Shown here: piece after piece, positions 33,709-42,915 of the stretch
Numbering within the stretch: the first letter of the stretch is position 1
Layout: every line of letters begins with the position of its first letter
DNA from: Prevotella sp.
GTDB lineage: Bacteria > Bacteroidota > Bacteroidia > Bacteroidales > Bacteroidaceae
Assembly: GCA_022764085.1 (NCBI GenBank)
Contig: JALERP010000123.1
Coordinates: forward strand, 1 to 42,915
Length of the DNA stretch: 42,915 bases
Reading direction: 5' to 3'
Notes under the pieces: generated by a model
Seen by the model: only the letters and a program-made list of their open reading frames with translations
The model's database searches: none
Told to the model about the DNA's origin: nothing
Translations under genes and position numbers: made by a program

Positions 33709-34191
33709 TCATTCCTCTTCAGATACAGGTATGTTTACGATAGGAATCTGTCTGTTTATAGCAGTATTAAACGAGATGATAGATTCGCTCCTCGCCAAGC
33801 CTAATGGCTGGAGCTTATCGTGTATGATATTGAGCAGATGATGGTTGTTGAGGGCATAGATTTTGATGAACAAATCAAAATCTCCCGTGGTATAGTGACA
33901 TTCCACCACCTCGGGAATATTCCGTAATTCCTCCACCACAATGTCAAAATTTTCGGGATTTTTGAGGTTAAGGCCTATATAGGCACAAGTTTCGTAACCG
34001 ATTTTCTCAGGGTCAACGATGAATTTTGACCCTTTGATAATACCTGCATTCGACAGTTTCTGAATGCGCTGGTGGATGGCGGCACCGCTCACGTTGCAAG
34101 CTCTTGCTACCTCCAGGAAAGGCACTCGCGCATCCTCTGCTATCATAGTCAGGATCTGCTTGTCAAGTTTGTCAATCTTCTGGTTTGCCAT
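33709..34191 (-). CDS. Lrp/AsnC family transcriptional regulator
   Basis: A 160-aa regulator. The N-terminal helix-turn-helix (about 5-50) includes LDKQILTMIAEDARVPFLEV, then ARACNVSGAAIHQRIQKLSN and GIIKGSKFIVDPEKIGY. The C-terminal RAM/AsnC effector domain includes AYIGLNLKNPENFDIVVEEL, EVVECHYTTGDFDLFIKIYA and SIISFNTAINRQIPI. Family members sense amino acids and oligomerise on DNA. It has its own -7 box, 31 nt upstream, so is probably separate from the exbD gene 104 nt upstream. Target genes are unknown. Confidence 0.95.
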   Translation of the reverse strand: MANQKIDKLDKQILTMIAEDARVPFLEVARACNVSGAAIHQRIQKLSNAGIIKGSKFIVDPEKIGYETCAYIGLNLKNPENFDIVVEELRNIPEVVECHYTTGDFDLFIKIYALNNHHLLNIIHDKLQPLGLARSESIISFNTAINRQIPIVNIPVSEEE

Positions 34192-34221
34192 TTCTTTTCT
34201 TTATTTTTATTATTTGTGGTG

Positions 34222-34229
34222 CAAAGTTA
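34222..34229 (-). promoter_or_regulatory. -7 promoter element of the Lrp/AsnC gene (TAACTTTG)
   Basis: CAAAGTTA on the plus strand is TAACTTTG on the minus, 31 nt before the ATG. Confidence 0.65.
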
Positions 34230-34295
34230 CAAAATAATCTGCATTAACAATAAAAATATAAGCATTTTTATGAAAAAAAATAGAATTTGACATCA

Positions 34296-34754
34296 TTATT
34301 TGCCCTCATGTGTCTCTTTCTTTGCCGAATAGAGTATTTTGAGTGCGTTGGCACGCCTTAGCGACTGTTTCACATCCGTTATGACCCCCATGTTAGCCTT
34401 TTTGTCAGCCTTGATGCTCACGGTCATCTTCTTGGCGTCCTCAGGTGCCATCCTCTTTCTCTCAGCGGCAATGAAGTCTTCCACTTCTGAAGCATCCACA
34501 ATCCTGTCGTTCACTTGCACCAAGTCATCGCTTCCGCCTTTTATAGGTTTGCCAATGTAGATATGTGATACTGTGGATTTCTTTGTCAGTCTCTCGAGTT
34601 TTGACCCTTGCGGTTCTTGGAACTTCACCTTCATCTGGTTTTCCTTCATGTGAGTGACAATCATAAAGAAAAAGAGCACGGTGAAGATGAGGTCGGGTAG
34701 GGATGCCGTGTTGAGACCCGGGACACTGTGGTTGCGTCTTTTGAACATGCTCAT
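34296..34754 (-). CDS. ExbD/TolR family protein (second copy)
   Basis: A 152-aa protein with one N-terminal membrane helix (LPDLIFTVLFFFMIVTHM) preceded by a short cytoplasmic head (MFKRRNHSVPGLNTASLPDL) containing the conserved membrane Asp (PDLIF). The periplasmic domain ends RRANALKILYSAKKETHEGK. ExbD proteins, with ExbB, use the proton gradient to drive TonB. It overlaps the first exbD gene by 4 nt (ATGA), so is co-translated with it. Two ExbD paralogues in tandem are common in Bacteroidota. Confidence 0.93.
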   Translation of the reverse strand: MSMFKRRNHSVPGLNTASLPDLIFTVLFFFMIVTHMKENQMKVKFQEPQGSKLERLTKKSTVSHIYIGKPIKGGSDDLVQVNDRIVDASEVEDFIAAERKRMAPEDAKKMTVSIKADKKANMGVITDVKQSLRRANALKILYSAKKETHEGK

Positions 34755-35278
34755 TGTTCCCCTCCTTCCGTTGGCTCCGCCTCAGAGATTCTCTGCGGGC
34801 AAATACGTGCTATGGCATCGCGCTGTTCCTGAGAACATTGGCTGTAATGAATCTTGAACTCCTTGCGGGCAATATCCTCCCTGACTGCTGTATATGCGTT
34901 CACAATAGCGTTTTGCATGGCAAAATAAGCTTCATAACTGCTATATCTGTCGGCTTTTATGGAAATGACATGCTTGTTGCCGCGTTCTGTGATGAATTGC
35001 TCCACTTTTCCCGTGAGTTGTCTTGCCGTCACCGTGTCGTTGTCGCATGTCAAACGGTTATCGGCGTCAATACAGATGTTCAACAAGTCTTCTCGTTTCA
35101 CGTCCATCTGTTTAAGCTCGTTCTTCTCCGGTACGGGCGGCAGATAACGCGTCAGTCCCTCGTCGGTGTCAAGAGACGTGGTGACGAGGAAGAAAATCAA
35201 CAGCATAAACGAGATGTCAGCCGTTGAAGTAGTGTTGAGTGCCGGTATATTGCGGTCTTTTTTCTTTCCGAACAGCAT
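34751..35278 (-). CDS. ExbD/TolR family protein (first copy)
   Basis: A 175-aa ExbD with the typical start (MLFGKKKDRNIPALNTTSTA) and one membrane helix carrying the proton-translocating Asp (ADISFMLLIFFLVTTSLDT). The periplasmic part ends in a hydrophilic tail. It lies 15 nt after the 164-aa membrane protein gene and overlaps the second exbD by 4 nt. Two ExbD subunits could form a heteromeric stator with the ExbB in this operon (inference). Confidence 0.94.
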   Translation of the reverse strand: MLFGKKKDRNIPALNTTSTADISFMLLIFFLVTTSLDTDEGLTRYLPPVPEKNELKQMDVKREDLLNICIDADNRLTCDNDTVTARQLTGKVEQFITERGNKHVISIKADRYSSYEAYFAMQNAIVNAYTAVREDIARKEFKIHYSQCSQEQRDAIARICPQRISEAEPTEGGEQ

Positions 35279-35293
35279 GGTGGATAAATTACA

Positions 35294-35788
35294 TTACTTT
35301 AATCTTCGGGAATAGCCAGACATACCGAATGCCACGGCAATGACTGCCAACAAAATCATCACTCCCGATGTAACTATGAACATATCGGAGAGCCTTAGCC
35401 AGATAGTCTCGGAATAGAGCTTTCCGTTCACCTTGATTGGCTCAGTTGTGGCACAAGCGAAAGAGCCTGCCAACAGTAGGACTGTAATGATCCATGTAAT
35501 GGTGTTTATGCGTGCAGTAGGCACACCATTCTCCACGCCACCTTGTCGGCTTCGCGTCCTGATGCCGTGTATGGCAGAAAAAACAGCCACTCCCACTGCT
35601 GCTGCAGTTAAAAGATATACGTATCCAATAAGAACGTCCGTAAGCAAGGGGGCGTTGAAATCAGCATCCTCCTCATACGGCATGTCATATCCAACGAGCC
35701 AGAACAACGCGAACACCACCGCAGATATAGCCACCAATCCAATCTTGAGCCAAGACTGCCAGTTGTTGACATTCACCTTTTTCTTCAT
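35294..35788 (-). CDS. Uncharacterised four-helix membrane protein of the exbB-exbD operon
   Basis: A 164-aa protein with four predicted membrane segments: KIGLVAISAVVFALFWLVG, LIGYVYLLTAAAVGVAVF, ITWIITVLLLAGSFACAT and SGVMILLAVIAVAFGM. No enzyme motif is seen and no signal peptide. Its start overlaps the exbB stop by 4 nt and it is 15 nt before exbD, so it is made together with the energising complex and may be an accessory subunit. I do not recognise a named family. This gene between exbB and exbD is a recurring feature of Bacteroidales loci as far as I recall. Confidence 0.82.
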   Translation of the reverse strand: MKKKVNVNNWQSWLKIGLVAISAVVFALFWLVGYDMPYEEDADFNAPLLTDVLIGYVYLLTAAAVGVAVFSAIHGIRTRSRQGGVENGVPTARINTITWIITVLLLAGSFACATTEPIKVNGKLYSETIWLRLSDMFIVTSGVMILLAVIAVAFGMSGYSRRLK

Positions 35789-36612
35789 CTCTTCTTGTAT
35801 TTTGTTATACCGTCGAGCAGTGTGATAGCAGATTCCTCCATTTGCGAGGTGATATGCTCAATCTTCGACACGATATAGTTGTAGAAAAGCTGCAACACGA
35901 GTGCTACGATAATACCGAAAATTGTGGTTATGAGCGCCACCTTCATACCTGAGGCAACAATGGTGGCACTAATGTCGCCAGCCATACGGATGTCGTCGAA
36001 TGCCATCACCATACCAATCACCGTGCCAAGGAATCCCAACGACGGTGCAATGGTGATACAAAGTTTTATCCAAGAACATCCTCGCTCGAGGTTGGACATC
36101 TGTACTGCGCCATATGATACAATCGAACGTTCGATATTCTCGATACTTTCGCCAATGCGCATCAACCCTTGGTAGCAAATGGAAGCAACAGGTCCGCGAG
36201 TGTTACGGCAAATATCCTTTGCTCCCTCAATGTCATCTTCCTCAATCTTGCGGCTGAGGGTTTCCATAAGTTTTTTGGCGTTGATTTCAGAAAGAGTAAG
36301 GTATATGATTCGCTCTATGCAAAAAGCCAAGCCAATGACAAGAGCCAAGGCAACGAGCGACATGAAACCGGCACTGCCCTCAATGAACTTCGACTTCAGT
36401 TCCTTGTGCAGTCCCCCCGTCTCTTCCGCTTCGATGAGTTCCTCGTCTGTAATAAGTTCTGTTGCCGCAGAGTCCACTGCTGCCGTCTTTGCAGTCGTTA
36501 TTGTGGAATCCACTTTTGGAATATTTGTGGAATCAGCCACGGAGGCTACCGGGCATAGGGTAGTCATTACAATGATTGCCGCTGCGACAATCTTCGATTT
36601 AATGTGTTTCAT
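35785..36612 (-). CDS. exbB: MotA/TolQ/ExbB proton channel family protein
   Basis: A 275-aa ExbB. An unusual N-terminal signal-like helix (MKHIKSKIVAAAIIVMTTLC) and a Thr/Asp-rich periplasmic linker of about 50 residues precede the core. Three core helices follow: GFMSLVALALVIGLAFCIER, WIKLCITIAPSLGFLGTVIG and GMKVALITTIFGIIVALVLQ. The GFLGTVIGMVMAFDDI segment is diagnostic of ExbB/TolQ. It forms the proton channel with ExbD and energises TonB. It is the first gene of the operon; the only -7 box seen upstream belongs to tRNA-Ser, beyond a hairpin. Confidence 0.94.
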   Translation of the reverse strand: MKHIKSKIVAAAIIVMTTLCPVASVADSTNIPKVDSTITTAKTAAVDSAATELITDEELIEAEETGGLHKELKSKFIEGSAGFMSLVALALVIGLAFCIERIIYLTLSEINAKKLMETLSRKIEEDDIEGAKDICRNTRGPVASICYQGLMRIGESIENIERSIVSYGAVQMSNLERGCSWIKLCITIAPSLGFLGTVIGMVMAFDDIRMAGDISATIVASGMKVALITTIFGIIVALVLQLFYNYIVSKIEHITSQMEESAITLLDGITKYKKR

Positions 36613-36632
36613 ATTTGTTCATTAATGCTAAT

Positions 36633-36663
36633 TACCCTCGATGGCCGTTGGCCATCGAGGGTA
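36633..36663. terminator. 14-bp perfect hairpin between tRNA-Ser and exbB
   Basis: TACCCTCGATGGCC (36633-36646), loop GTT, and GGCCATCGAGGGTA (36650-36663). It lies 14 nt downstream of the tRNA 3' end (minus strand) and 21 nt before the exbB ATG. Likely a tRNA terminator, but no T tract follows on the minus strand, so an attenuator or leader structure for exbB is also possible. Confidence 0.6.
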
Positions 36664-36677
36664 TCTTGTTTTAAAAG

Positions 36678-36765
36678 CGGAGAGAACAGGATTCGAACCT
36701 GCGAACCGGTTTTGCCGGTTACACGCTTTCCAGGCGTGCCTCTTCAACCACTCGAGCACCTCTCC
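36678..36765 (-). tRNA. tRNA-Ser (anticodon GGA)
   Basis: An 88-nt tRNA. Acceptor GGAGAGG pairs with TCTCTCC; D-arm stem CTC/GAG; anticodon arm CACGC-CTGGAAA-GCGTG gives anticodon GGA (reads UCC and UCU); a long variable arm AACCGG-CAAA-CCGGTT marks a class II tRNA; the T-arm is GCAGG-TTCGAAT-CCTGT. The discriminator is G and no CCA is encoded. Confidence 0.97.
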
Positions 36766-36782
36766 TTTGCGATTTGCGGGTG

Positions 36783-36790
36783 CAAAATTA
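36783..36790 (-). promoter_or_regulatory. -7 promoter element of tRNA-Ser (TAATTTTG)
   Basis: CAAAATTA on the plus strand is TAATTTTG on the minus, 18 nt before the mature tRNA 5' end. It may also drive the exbB operon by read-through. Confidence 0.6.
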
Positions 36791-36886
36791 TTGCTTTTTG
36801 GGGAGAAAAAAGAATTATTTGAGATAAAAATGCGGGGATTTAAGTTTTTTTTAGGAGTAAAGTGTATTATTGGCAACTTTTTGTTG

Positions 36887-36894
36887 TAACTTTG
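36887..36894 (+). promoter_or_regulatory. -7 promoter element of the histidine kinase gene (TAACTTTG)
   Basis: TAACTTTG matches TAnnTTTG, 28 nt before the ATG at 36923. Confidence 0.65.
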
Positions 36895-38920
36895 CCACCC
36901 AAAAGACATAATATAACCCAAAATGACGATGATAGACAATTCACAAGCTCAGTTTATTTACCAGAAGACCATGTCGAAGGCTCTGGAGAGGATATTGCAC
37001 ACTGATGATATTCAGGAGGCGTTCAGTGACGTCCTCCATGACGTGCTCTACTATTTCAAGGCGGGCAGGGTCGCAATAATGTCAACAGACCGGCGCAATC
37101 CCGACTTGCAGTATTGTGTGTTTGAGGTGCTTGCTGAAGGTGTGTCATCATCTATGGATGGCAGGGAGGAGAGTTTCAGAAAACACAGATGGTGGTATGA
37201 CAAGCTTGAGGCGGGTGAATGTGTTGTAGTGGATGACGCTTCTACAAAGCAATGGGACGACCCCACGGCTGCGGAATTGCTCGCTAGCTTGGGTGTAAGG
37301 GCGCATCTTGGTGTGCCAATCATCAGATACGGGAAAATCTCAGGTTTTCTTGCGATTGATATTCTCGACAGACCATATTTATGGTCGGAAGCCGACCTTA
37401 TGTGGCTGAAAGACCTTGCAAACTTGATGATGCTTTGGCGAAGGCTACAGCGCTCGCGAAAGGATGTGGCATCTGAGAGAAACAAGCTTGAAAAGGTGTT
37501 GAGGGACATGCCAATAGGATTGTGCCTGTATAATATTGACGGAAGCATCACATTCGCTAATGACAGGGCGATGAACATCTTCGGAGTGAAGTCGTTTGAA
37601 GAGGCGAAGGTTTTCAACCTTTTCAGGAGTACACTGCTCACTGAACAGGTGAAGCGAAGCATAAGGGAGCAGGATATTGTGGATGCATCGTTTGAATACA
37701 GCTATGGCAAGATGCCATTTGAGCAGGTGGGAGACTGCAATAGCATGAGGATAACGGTGATGGCAAGATACAGCAAACTATACAGCAGCGACGGAGAAAT
37801 GAAAGCATATCTTGTGGCATACGTAGATAAGACCCGCGAGCAGAACAACTCGCAGAAAATCCACGAACTGGACGAGATTATATCTCTCACCGCCGACTTT
37901 GCCCAGTTGGGATATGCAAGGATTAATGTCATCGACAATACAGGATATGCCACAAGACAATGGTACAAGAACAATAAAATGCCTATTGACGACAGTTCCA
38001 CAGGAATATCCGATTTTGTAGATATTCTCCATCCTGATGACCGTAAGGTTAGCGACGATTTCAGAAATGCGGTGAGACAAGGAAAGAATGTGAGGCTCAA
38101 CAGGCGTATGCGAATTAGGAGACCGGGGGAAAAGGACGCGTGGGATTACCTGCAGGTGTATTCTGTGGTGACAAAATACGAACCGCAGTACGGGGTAATC
38201 GAGATAAGTACTCTGACCCAGTGCGTCAATCATCAGGTGAGACTGGAACATTCGCTCTTGAAGGCTAAGGAGGAAGCTGAACAGGCTGACAAACTGAAAT
38301 CGGCTTTCCTTGCTAATATGAGCCATGAGATACGTACCCCGCTCAATGCCATTGTGGGATTCTCGCAGATGCTCTGCCATAACGATGTGCCTGAGCAAGA
38401 AAAGAACGAGATGATGAAGATTGTGGAAGAGAACAACGAGTTGCTGCTACAGTTGATAAGTGACATACTCGACCTCTCGAAATTGGAAGCGGGTACATTG
38501 GAATTCGTCGAGAAAGATGTTGATGTCAACAATATTTGCAAGGCTGTGGCTGCCTCGATAGAAATGAAGGTAAAGGACGGGGTGAAGGTTAAGGTGGAAT
38601 GTCAGAAGGAGGAATGCCACATAATGAGCGACCCGAACAGGCTCAAGCAGGTGTTGATAAACTTCGCTTCGAATGCAGCTAAGTTCACCAACAGGGGACA
38701 TATCATAGTAGGCTATCATTTCTCAAAGAAAGACCGTATAAGATTCTTTGTAGAGGACACAGGCATAGGTATTCCCGAAGATATGAAAGCAAAGATTTTC
38801 GAGAGATTTGTCAAACTGAATTCCTTTGTTCAGGGTACAGGATTGGGGTTGCAGATAAGCAAGGAAATCGTGCAGAGATTGGGCGGGGTTGTCGGTGTTG
38901 AGAGCGAACCAGGGGAAGGC

Positions 38921-41109
<2,189 letters not shown>

Positions 41110-41115
41110 TTATAA

Positions 41116-41733
41116 TTATTCGCCATTTATCAGTGTTCTCATCATAGCCACCGGATTCTCTGCAGTCAGCACGCTTCCGCTCACCGCAATCCCCTTGACT
41201 CCTGTTGCGAGGATGTCGTCAATGTCAGAGGCGGTAATGCCACCTATGGCTACTACAGGGATGTCGATTCCTGCGCGACGCATATTCTCGATAATGTCGC
41301 GATAGCCTTCAATCCCGAGCACAGGCGCAAGGTTCTTCTTTGTCGTGGTGAAACGGAAAGGTCCGCAACCTATGTAGTCAGCCCCCTGGCTTGCCAGTCG
41401 CTCTATATCCTCAAAGGTATTTGCCGTGCCTCCAATGATAAACTCTTCGCCAAGCACACGGCGCGCCTCGTCAACTGGCATGTCGTTCTTTCCGAGATGT
41501 ACACCGTCGGCATGCAGTTCGCGAGCCAGTTCCACGCGGTCGTCAAGAAGGAATATCGCTTCATTTTGTTTGCATAACGGCTGTATCTCAGCAGCCACTA
41601 CCCTCACCTCATCATCGGTGGCGTCCTTCATTCTCAACTGTATCCATTTACATCCGCCTTCGAGAGCCATTTTCGCTCCCTCCGCATAACCGATGCAGTC
41701 GTTCTGGTGGGTGATGAATTGTATTGATCTCAT
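41116..41733 (-). CDS. thiE: Thiamine phosphate synthase
   Basis: A 205-aa TIM barrel joining HMP pyrophosphate with thiazole phosphate to form thiamine phosphate. Canonical motifs are complete: CKWIQLRMKDATDDEVRVVA (HMP-PP lysine/arginine region), FLLDDRVELARELHADGVHL, GKNDMPVDEARRVLG, DYIGCGPFRFTTTKKNLAPV and VVAIGGITASDIDDILATGV. It lies 20 nt after thiD and 15 nt before thiC. This is the better-conserved of the two ThiE-like proteins here. Confidence 0.96.
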   Translation of the reverse strand: MRSIQFITHQNDCIGYAEGAKMALEGGCKWIQLRMKDATDDEVRVVAAEIQPLCKQNEAIFLLDDRVELARELHADGVHLGKNDMPVDEARRVLGEEFIIGGTANTFEDIERLASQGADYIGCGPFRFTTTKKNLAPVLGIEGYRDIIENMRRAGIDIPVVAIGGITASDIDDILATGVKGIAVSGSVLTAENPVAMMRTLINGE

Positions 41734-41753
41734 TTGTATAAGTGTGCTAATGA

Positions 41754-42626
41754 TTAGTCATCATAAATGATACGCATAGTCCTGGGAGCGTAGAAATGGT
41801 TCACAGGCCCGTGTCCGCTACCTATCTCCACCTCAGCTCCTGCAATGAGAGCCGATGTGAGCCAGTACTTGGCTTTGTCAATAGCCTGGTTAATACCCAA
41901 TCCCATGGCAAGATTTGAAGCGATGGCAGCCGATAGCGTGCATCCCGTACCGTGGGTGTTGCGTGTTTCCACTGTTTCGCTCTCGAATGAATCACCAAAC
42001 ATGGCGGTTAATTCGCTCTCACGGGATTCCGTTTTGCGTACTGGGCAATAAAGCATGTCAACCTTTTTCTCTCCTTCTATATGTCCACCTTTTATTAATA
42101 CAGCCCCGGCACGCTTTGAGAGTATTATGCCTGCCACATCATTCATGGATTCTTCATCGGTAATTTTCTTCCCTGCCAGGATTTCGGCTTCGTATATGTT
42201 TGGAGTGATTAGTGTTGACATCGGGAGCAGTTTCTCGATAAACACTTTTATTGCGTCGTCCTGCATCAGTTTTGACCCGCTTGTAGATACCATAACAGGG
42301 TCAACCACGATATTGATATTTTCGATATCGTAGTCGGCGAGGGTGTCTGCAATAGCCTTGATGGTGTCTGCATCATTCACCATCCCGATCTTTACAGCAT
42401 TTGGCTTGATGTCATCCATTACTGCGCGTATCTGTCCTGCCACGATTTCTGGTGGAACGGCATGTACGGCAGTCACGCCCAGTGTGTTTTGCACTGTTAT
42501 GGCGGTAATGGCTGACGCAGCATAGCATCCGAGAGCCGAAATGGTCTTGATGTCAGCTTGTATTCCCGCACCGCCGCTACTGTCGCTGCCCGCAATGCTC
42601 AGAACTGCGATATATCTTGCATCCAT
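41754..42626 (-). CDS. thiD: Hydroxymethylpyrimidine/phosphomethylpyrimidine kinase
   Basis: A 290-aa ribokinase-fold enzyme phosphorylating HMP and HMP-P for thiamine synthesis or salvage. Motifs: IAGSDSSGGAGIQADIKTIS with the substrate site, GCYAASAITAITVQNTLGV, VDPVMVSTSGSKLM, TPNIYEAEILAGKK, KGGH, and the catalytic GTGCTLSAAIASNLAMG with the anion hole. First gene of the thi operon in this window. Immediately upstream is a heptamer array and the composite repeat; no TPP riboswitch was seen, although it could lie beyond the window. Confidence 0.97.
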   Translation of the reverse strand: MDARYIAVLSIAGSDSSGGAGIQADIKTISALGCYAASAITAITVQNTLGVTAVHAVPPEIVAGQIRAVMDDIKPNAVKIGMVNDADTIKAIADTLADYDIENINIVVDPVMVSTSGSKLMQDDAIKVFIEKLLPMSTLITPNIYEAEILAGKKITDEESMNDVAGIILSKRAGAVLIKGGHIEGEKKVDMLYCPVRKTESRESELTAMFGDSFESETVETRNTHGTGCTLSAAIASNLAMGLGINQAIDKAKYWLTSALIAGAEVEIGSGHGPVNHFYAPRTMRIIYDD

Positions 42627-42691
42627 TTTTAATTCTTAATTCTTAATTCTTAACTCTTAACTTTTAATTCTTAATTTTTAATTCTTAATTT
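42627..42691 (-). repeat. AATTAAG heptamer array abutting the thiD start codon
   Basis: On the plus strand, TTTTTAATTCTTAATTCTTA and further units run from 42627 to about 42691. Read along the thiD transcript it is an AATTAAG array that ends directly at the ATG. Variants (GTTAAGAG) are like those before thyA. Confidence 0.85.
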
Positions 42692-42880
42692 TATTTGAAC
42701 ACAGAGACACAGAGGCACAGAGTTTTTTGTTTTTTAAACACAAAGACACAAAGAGACTATGTCTTTTTTGGTATCGGAAGATACAGAGAGCAGCTAAAGC
42801 TGCTTTACAAAGCCCACAAAGTTTTTCGTCCGCAATGTTTTTCATCCGCAAGGCTTTGTGGCGACTTTTAAGTCGCATGT
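42692..42880 (-). repeat. Third copy of the composite repeat, upstream of thiD
   Basis: Read on the minus strand it gives AACTTTGTGGGCTTTGTAAA, AGCAGCTTTAGCTGCT (42789-42804), CTCTGTATCTTCCG, GTCTCTTTGTGTCTTTGTGT and TCAAATAAAATTAAGAATTA, matching copy 2 at 31914-32012 base for base over long stretches. It also has a GCGACTTTTAAGTCGC palindrome (42861-42876) of the same 7-2-7 build. The 66-aa ORF track entry here is repeat translation. Confidence 0.88.
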
Positions 42881-42915
42881 TACCTTTGTATCAGGAAAAA
42901 CCTTTGTTCCTTTGT
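42881..42915 (+). other. Right edge of window with a possible plus-strand -7 box
   Basis: TACCTTTG at 42881-42888 matches TAnnTTTG on the plus strand and is followed by CCTTTGTTCCTTTGT at the window end. No gene is visible within the remaining 27 nt, so its meaning is open. Confidence 0.25.

Noticed and set aside
38233-38541. Minus-strand ORFs opposite the histidine kinase gene (38233-38541, 37778-38398)
   Set aside because: Shadow frames of a clear kinase gene, with no family resemblance or promoter.
42678-42878. 66-aa minus-strand ORF (LCASVSLCSNKIKN ending)
   Set aside because: It is the translation of the CACAGAG-type and composite repeats; the same DNA recurs before thyA without an equivalent ORF.
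42627-42915. TPP riboswitch upstream of thiD
   Set aside because: No CTGAGA or ACCTGATCTGG-type THI-box sequence seen on the minus strand; only repeats are present. It may lie outside the window.

Overview
The window reads as a chromosomal segment of a Bacteroidales bacterium, most likely a Prevotellaceae member (Prevotella in the broad sense). Grounds: (1) promoters match the Bacteroidota -7 element TAnnTTTG, seen upstream of at least ten genes, and ribosome binding sites are essentially absent; (2) type IX secretion (T9SS) components occur (PorQ, a PorE-like lipoprotein, and a metalloprotease with a T9SS-like tail); (3) several families are typical of Bacteroidales (DUF4954, DUF5056-like, DUF6249-like, CE2-like SGNH esterase, ExbB/ExbD/ExbD operon). 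Genus is inference. No phage, transposase, plasmid or CRISPR gene is present, and most genes are housekeeping.

Layout. 1-3415 (+): 3' part of a cation:proton antiporter, a LolD-like ABC ATPase and a CvfB-like S1 RNA-binding protein. 3447-3732 (-): a probable small decayed gene missed by the ORF track. 3994-8369 (-): asnS, a pseudouridine synthase with a long RGG/Gln-rich N-terminal extension, and purB. 8558-14880 (+): hflX, a DUF4954 beta-helix protein and a large M16 peptidase, closed by a bidirectional terminator. 15005-20971 (-): a probable operon tonB - polyprenyl synthase - tatD - M6 protease - class I fumarase. 21094-22775 (+): porQ-cmk. 22951-24039 (-): a secreted esterase. 24192-28476 (+): topB and a PorE-like protein. 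28488-30285 (-): DUF6249-like protein, sigma factor and DUF5056-like membrane protein in one unit. 30467-33442 (+): rRNA methyltransferase, then thyA-folA. 33709-36612 (-): Lrp/AsnC regulator and the exbB-X-exbD-exbD operon. 36678-36765 (-): tRNA-Ser(GGA). 36923-38977 (+): soluble GAF/PAS histidine kinase. 38921-42626 (-): thiD-thiE-thiC-thiE2.

Functional links. thyA-folA couple dTMP synthesis to folate recycling. The thi operon makes and phosphorylates the HMP pyrimidine and joins it to the thiazole, but carries no thiazole-forming genes (thiG/H/S/F). PorQ, the PorE-like protein and the M6 protease are T9SS machinery and a likely cargo. The ExbB/ExbD operon and the distant tonB would together energise TonB-dependent outer-membrane import.

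The most unusual content is intergenic. Several families of short tandem repeats fill the spacers: AATTAAG heptamer arrays that abut start or stop codons; CACAGAGACACAGAG-type arrays in inverted pairs; octamer arrays (AACTTGTC or AACTCCTT) in inverted pairs within elements whose ends are inverted repeats; and a ~112-bp composite repeat with core AGCAGCTTTAGCTGCT, present in tandem before thyA and again, in the same orientation relative to the gene, before thiD.
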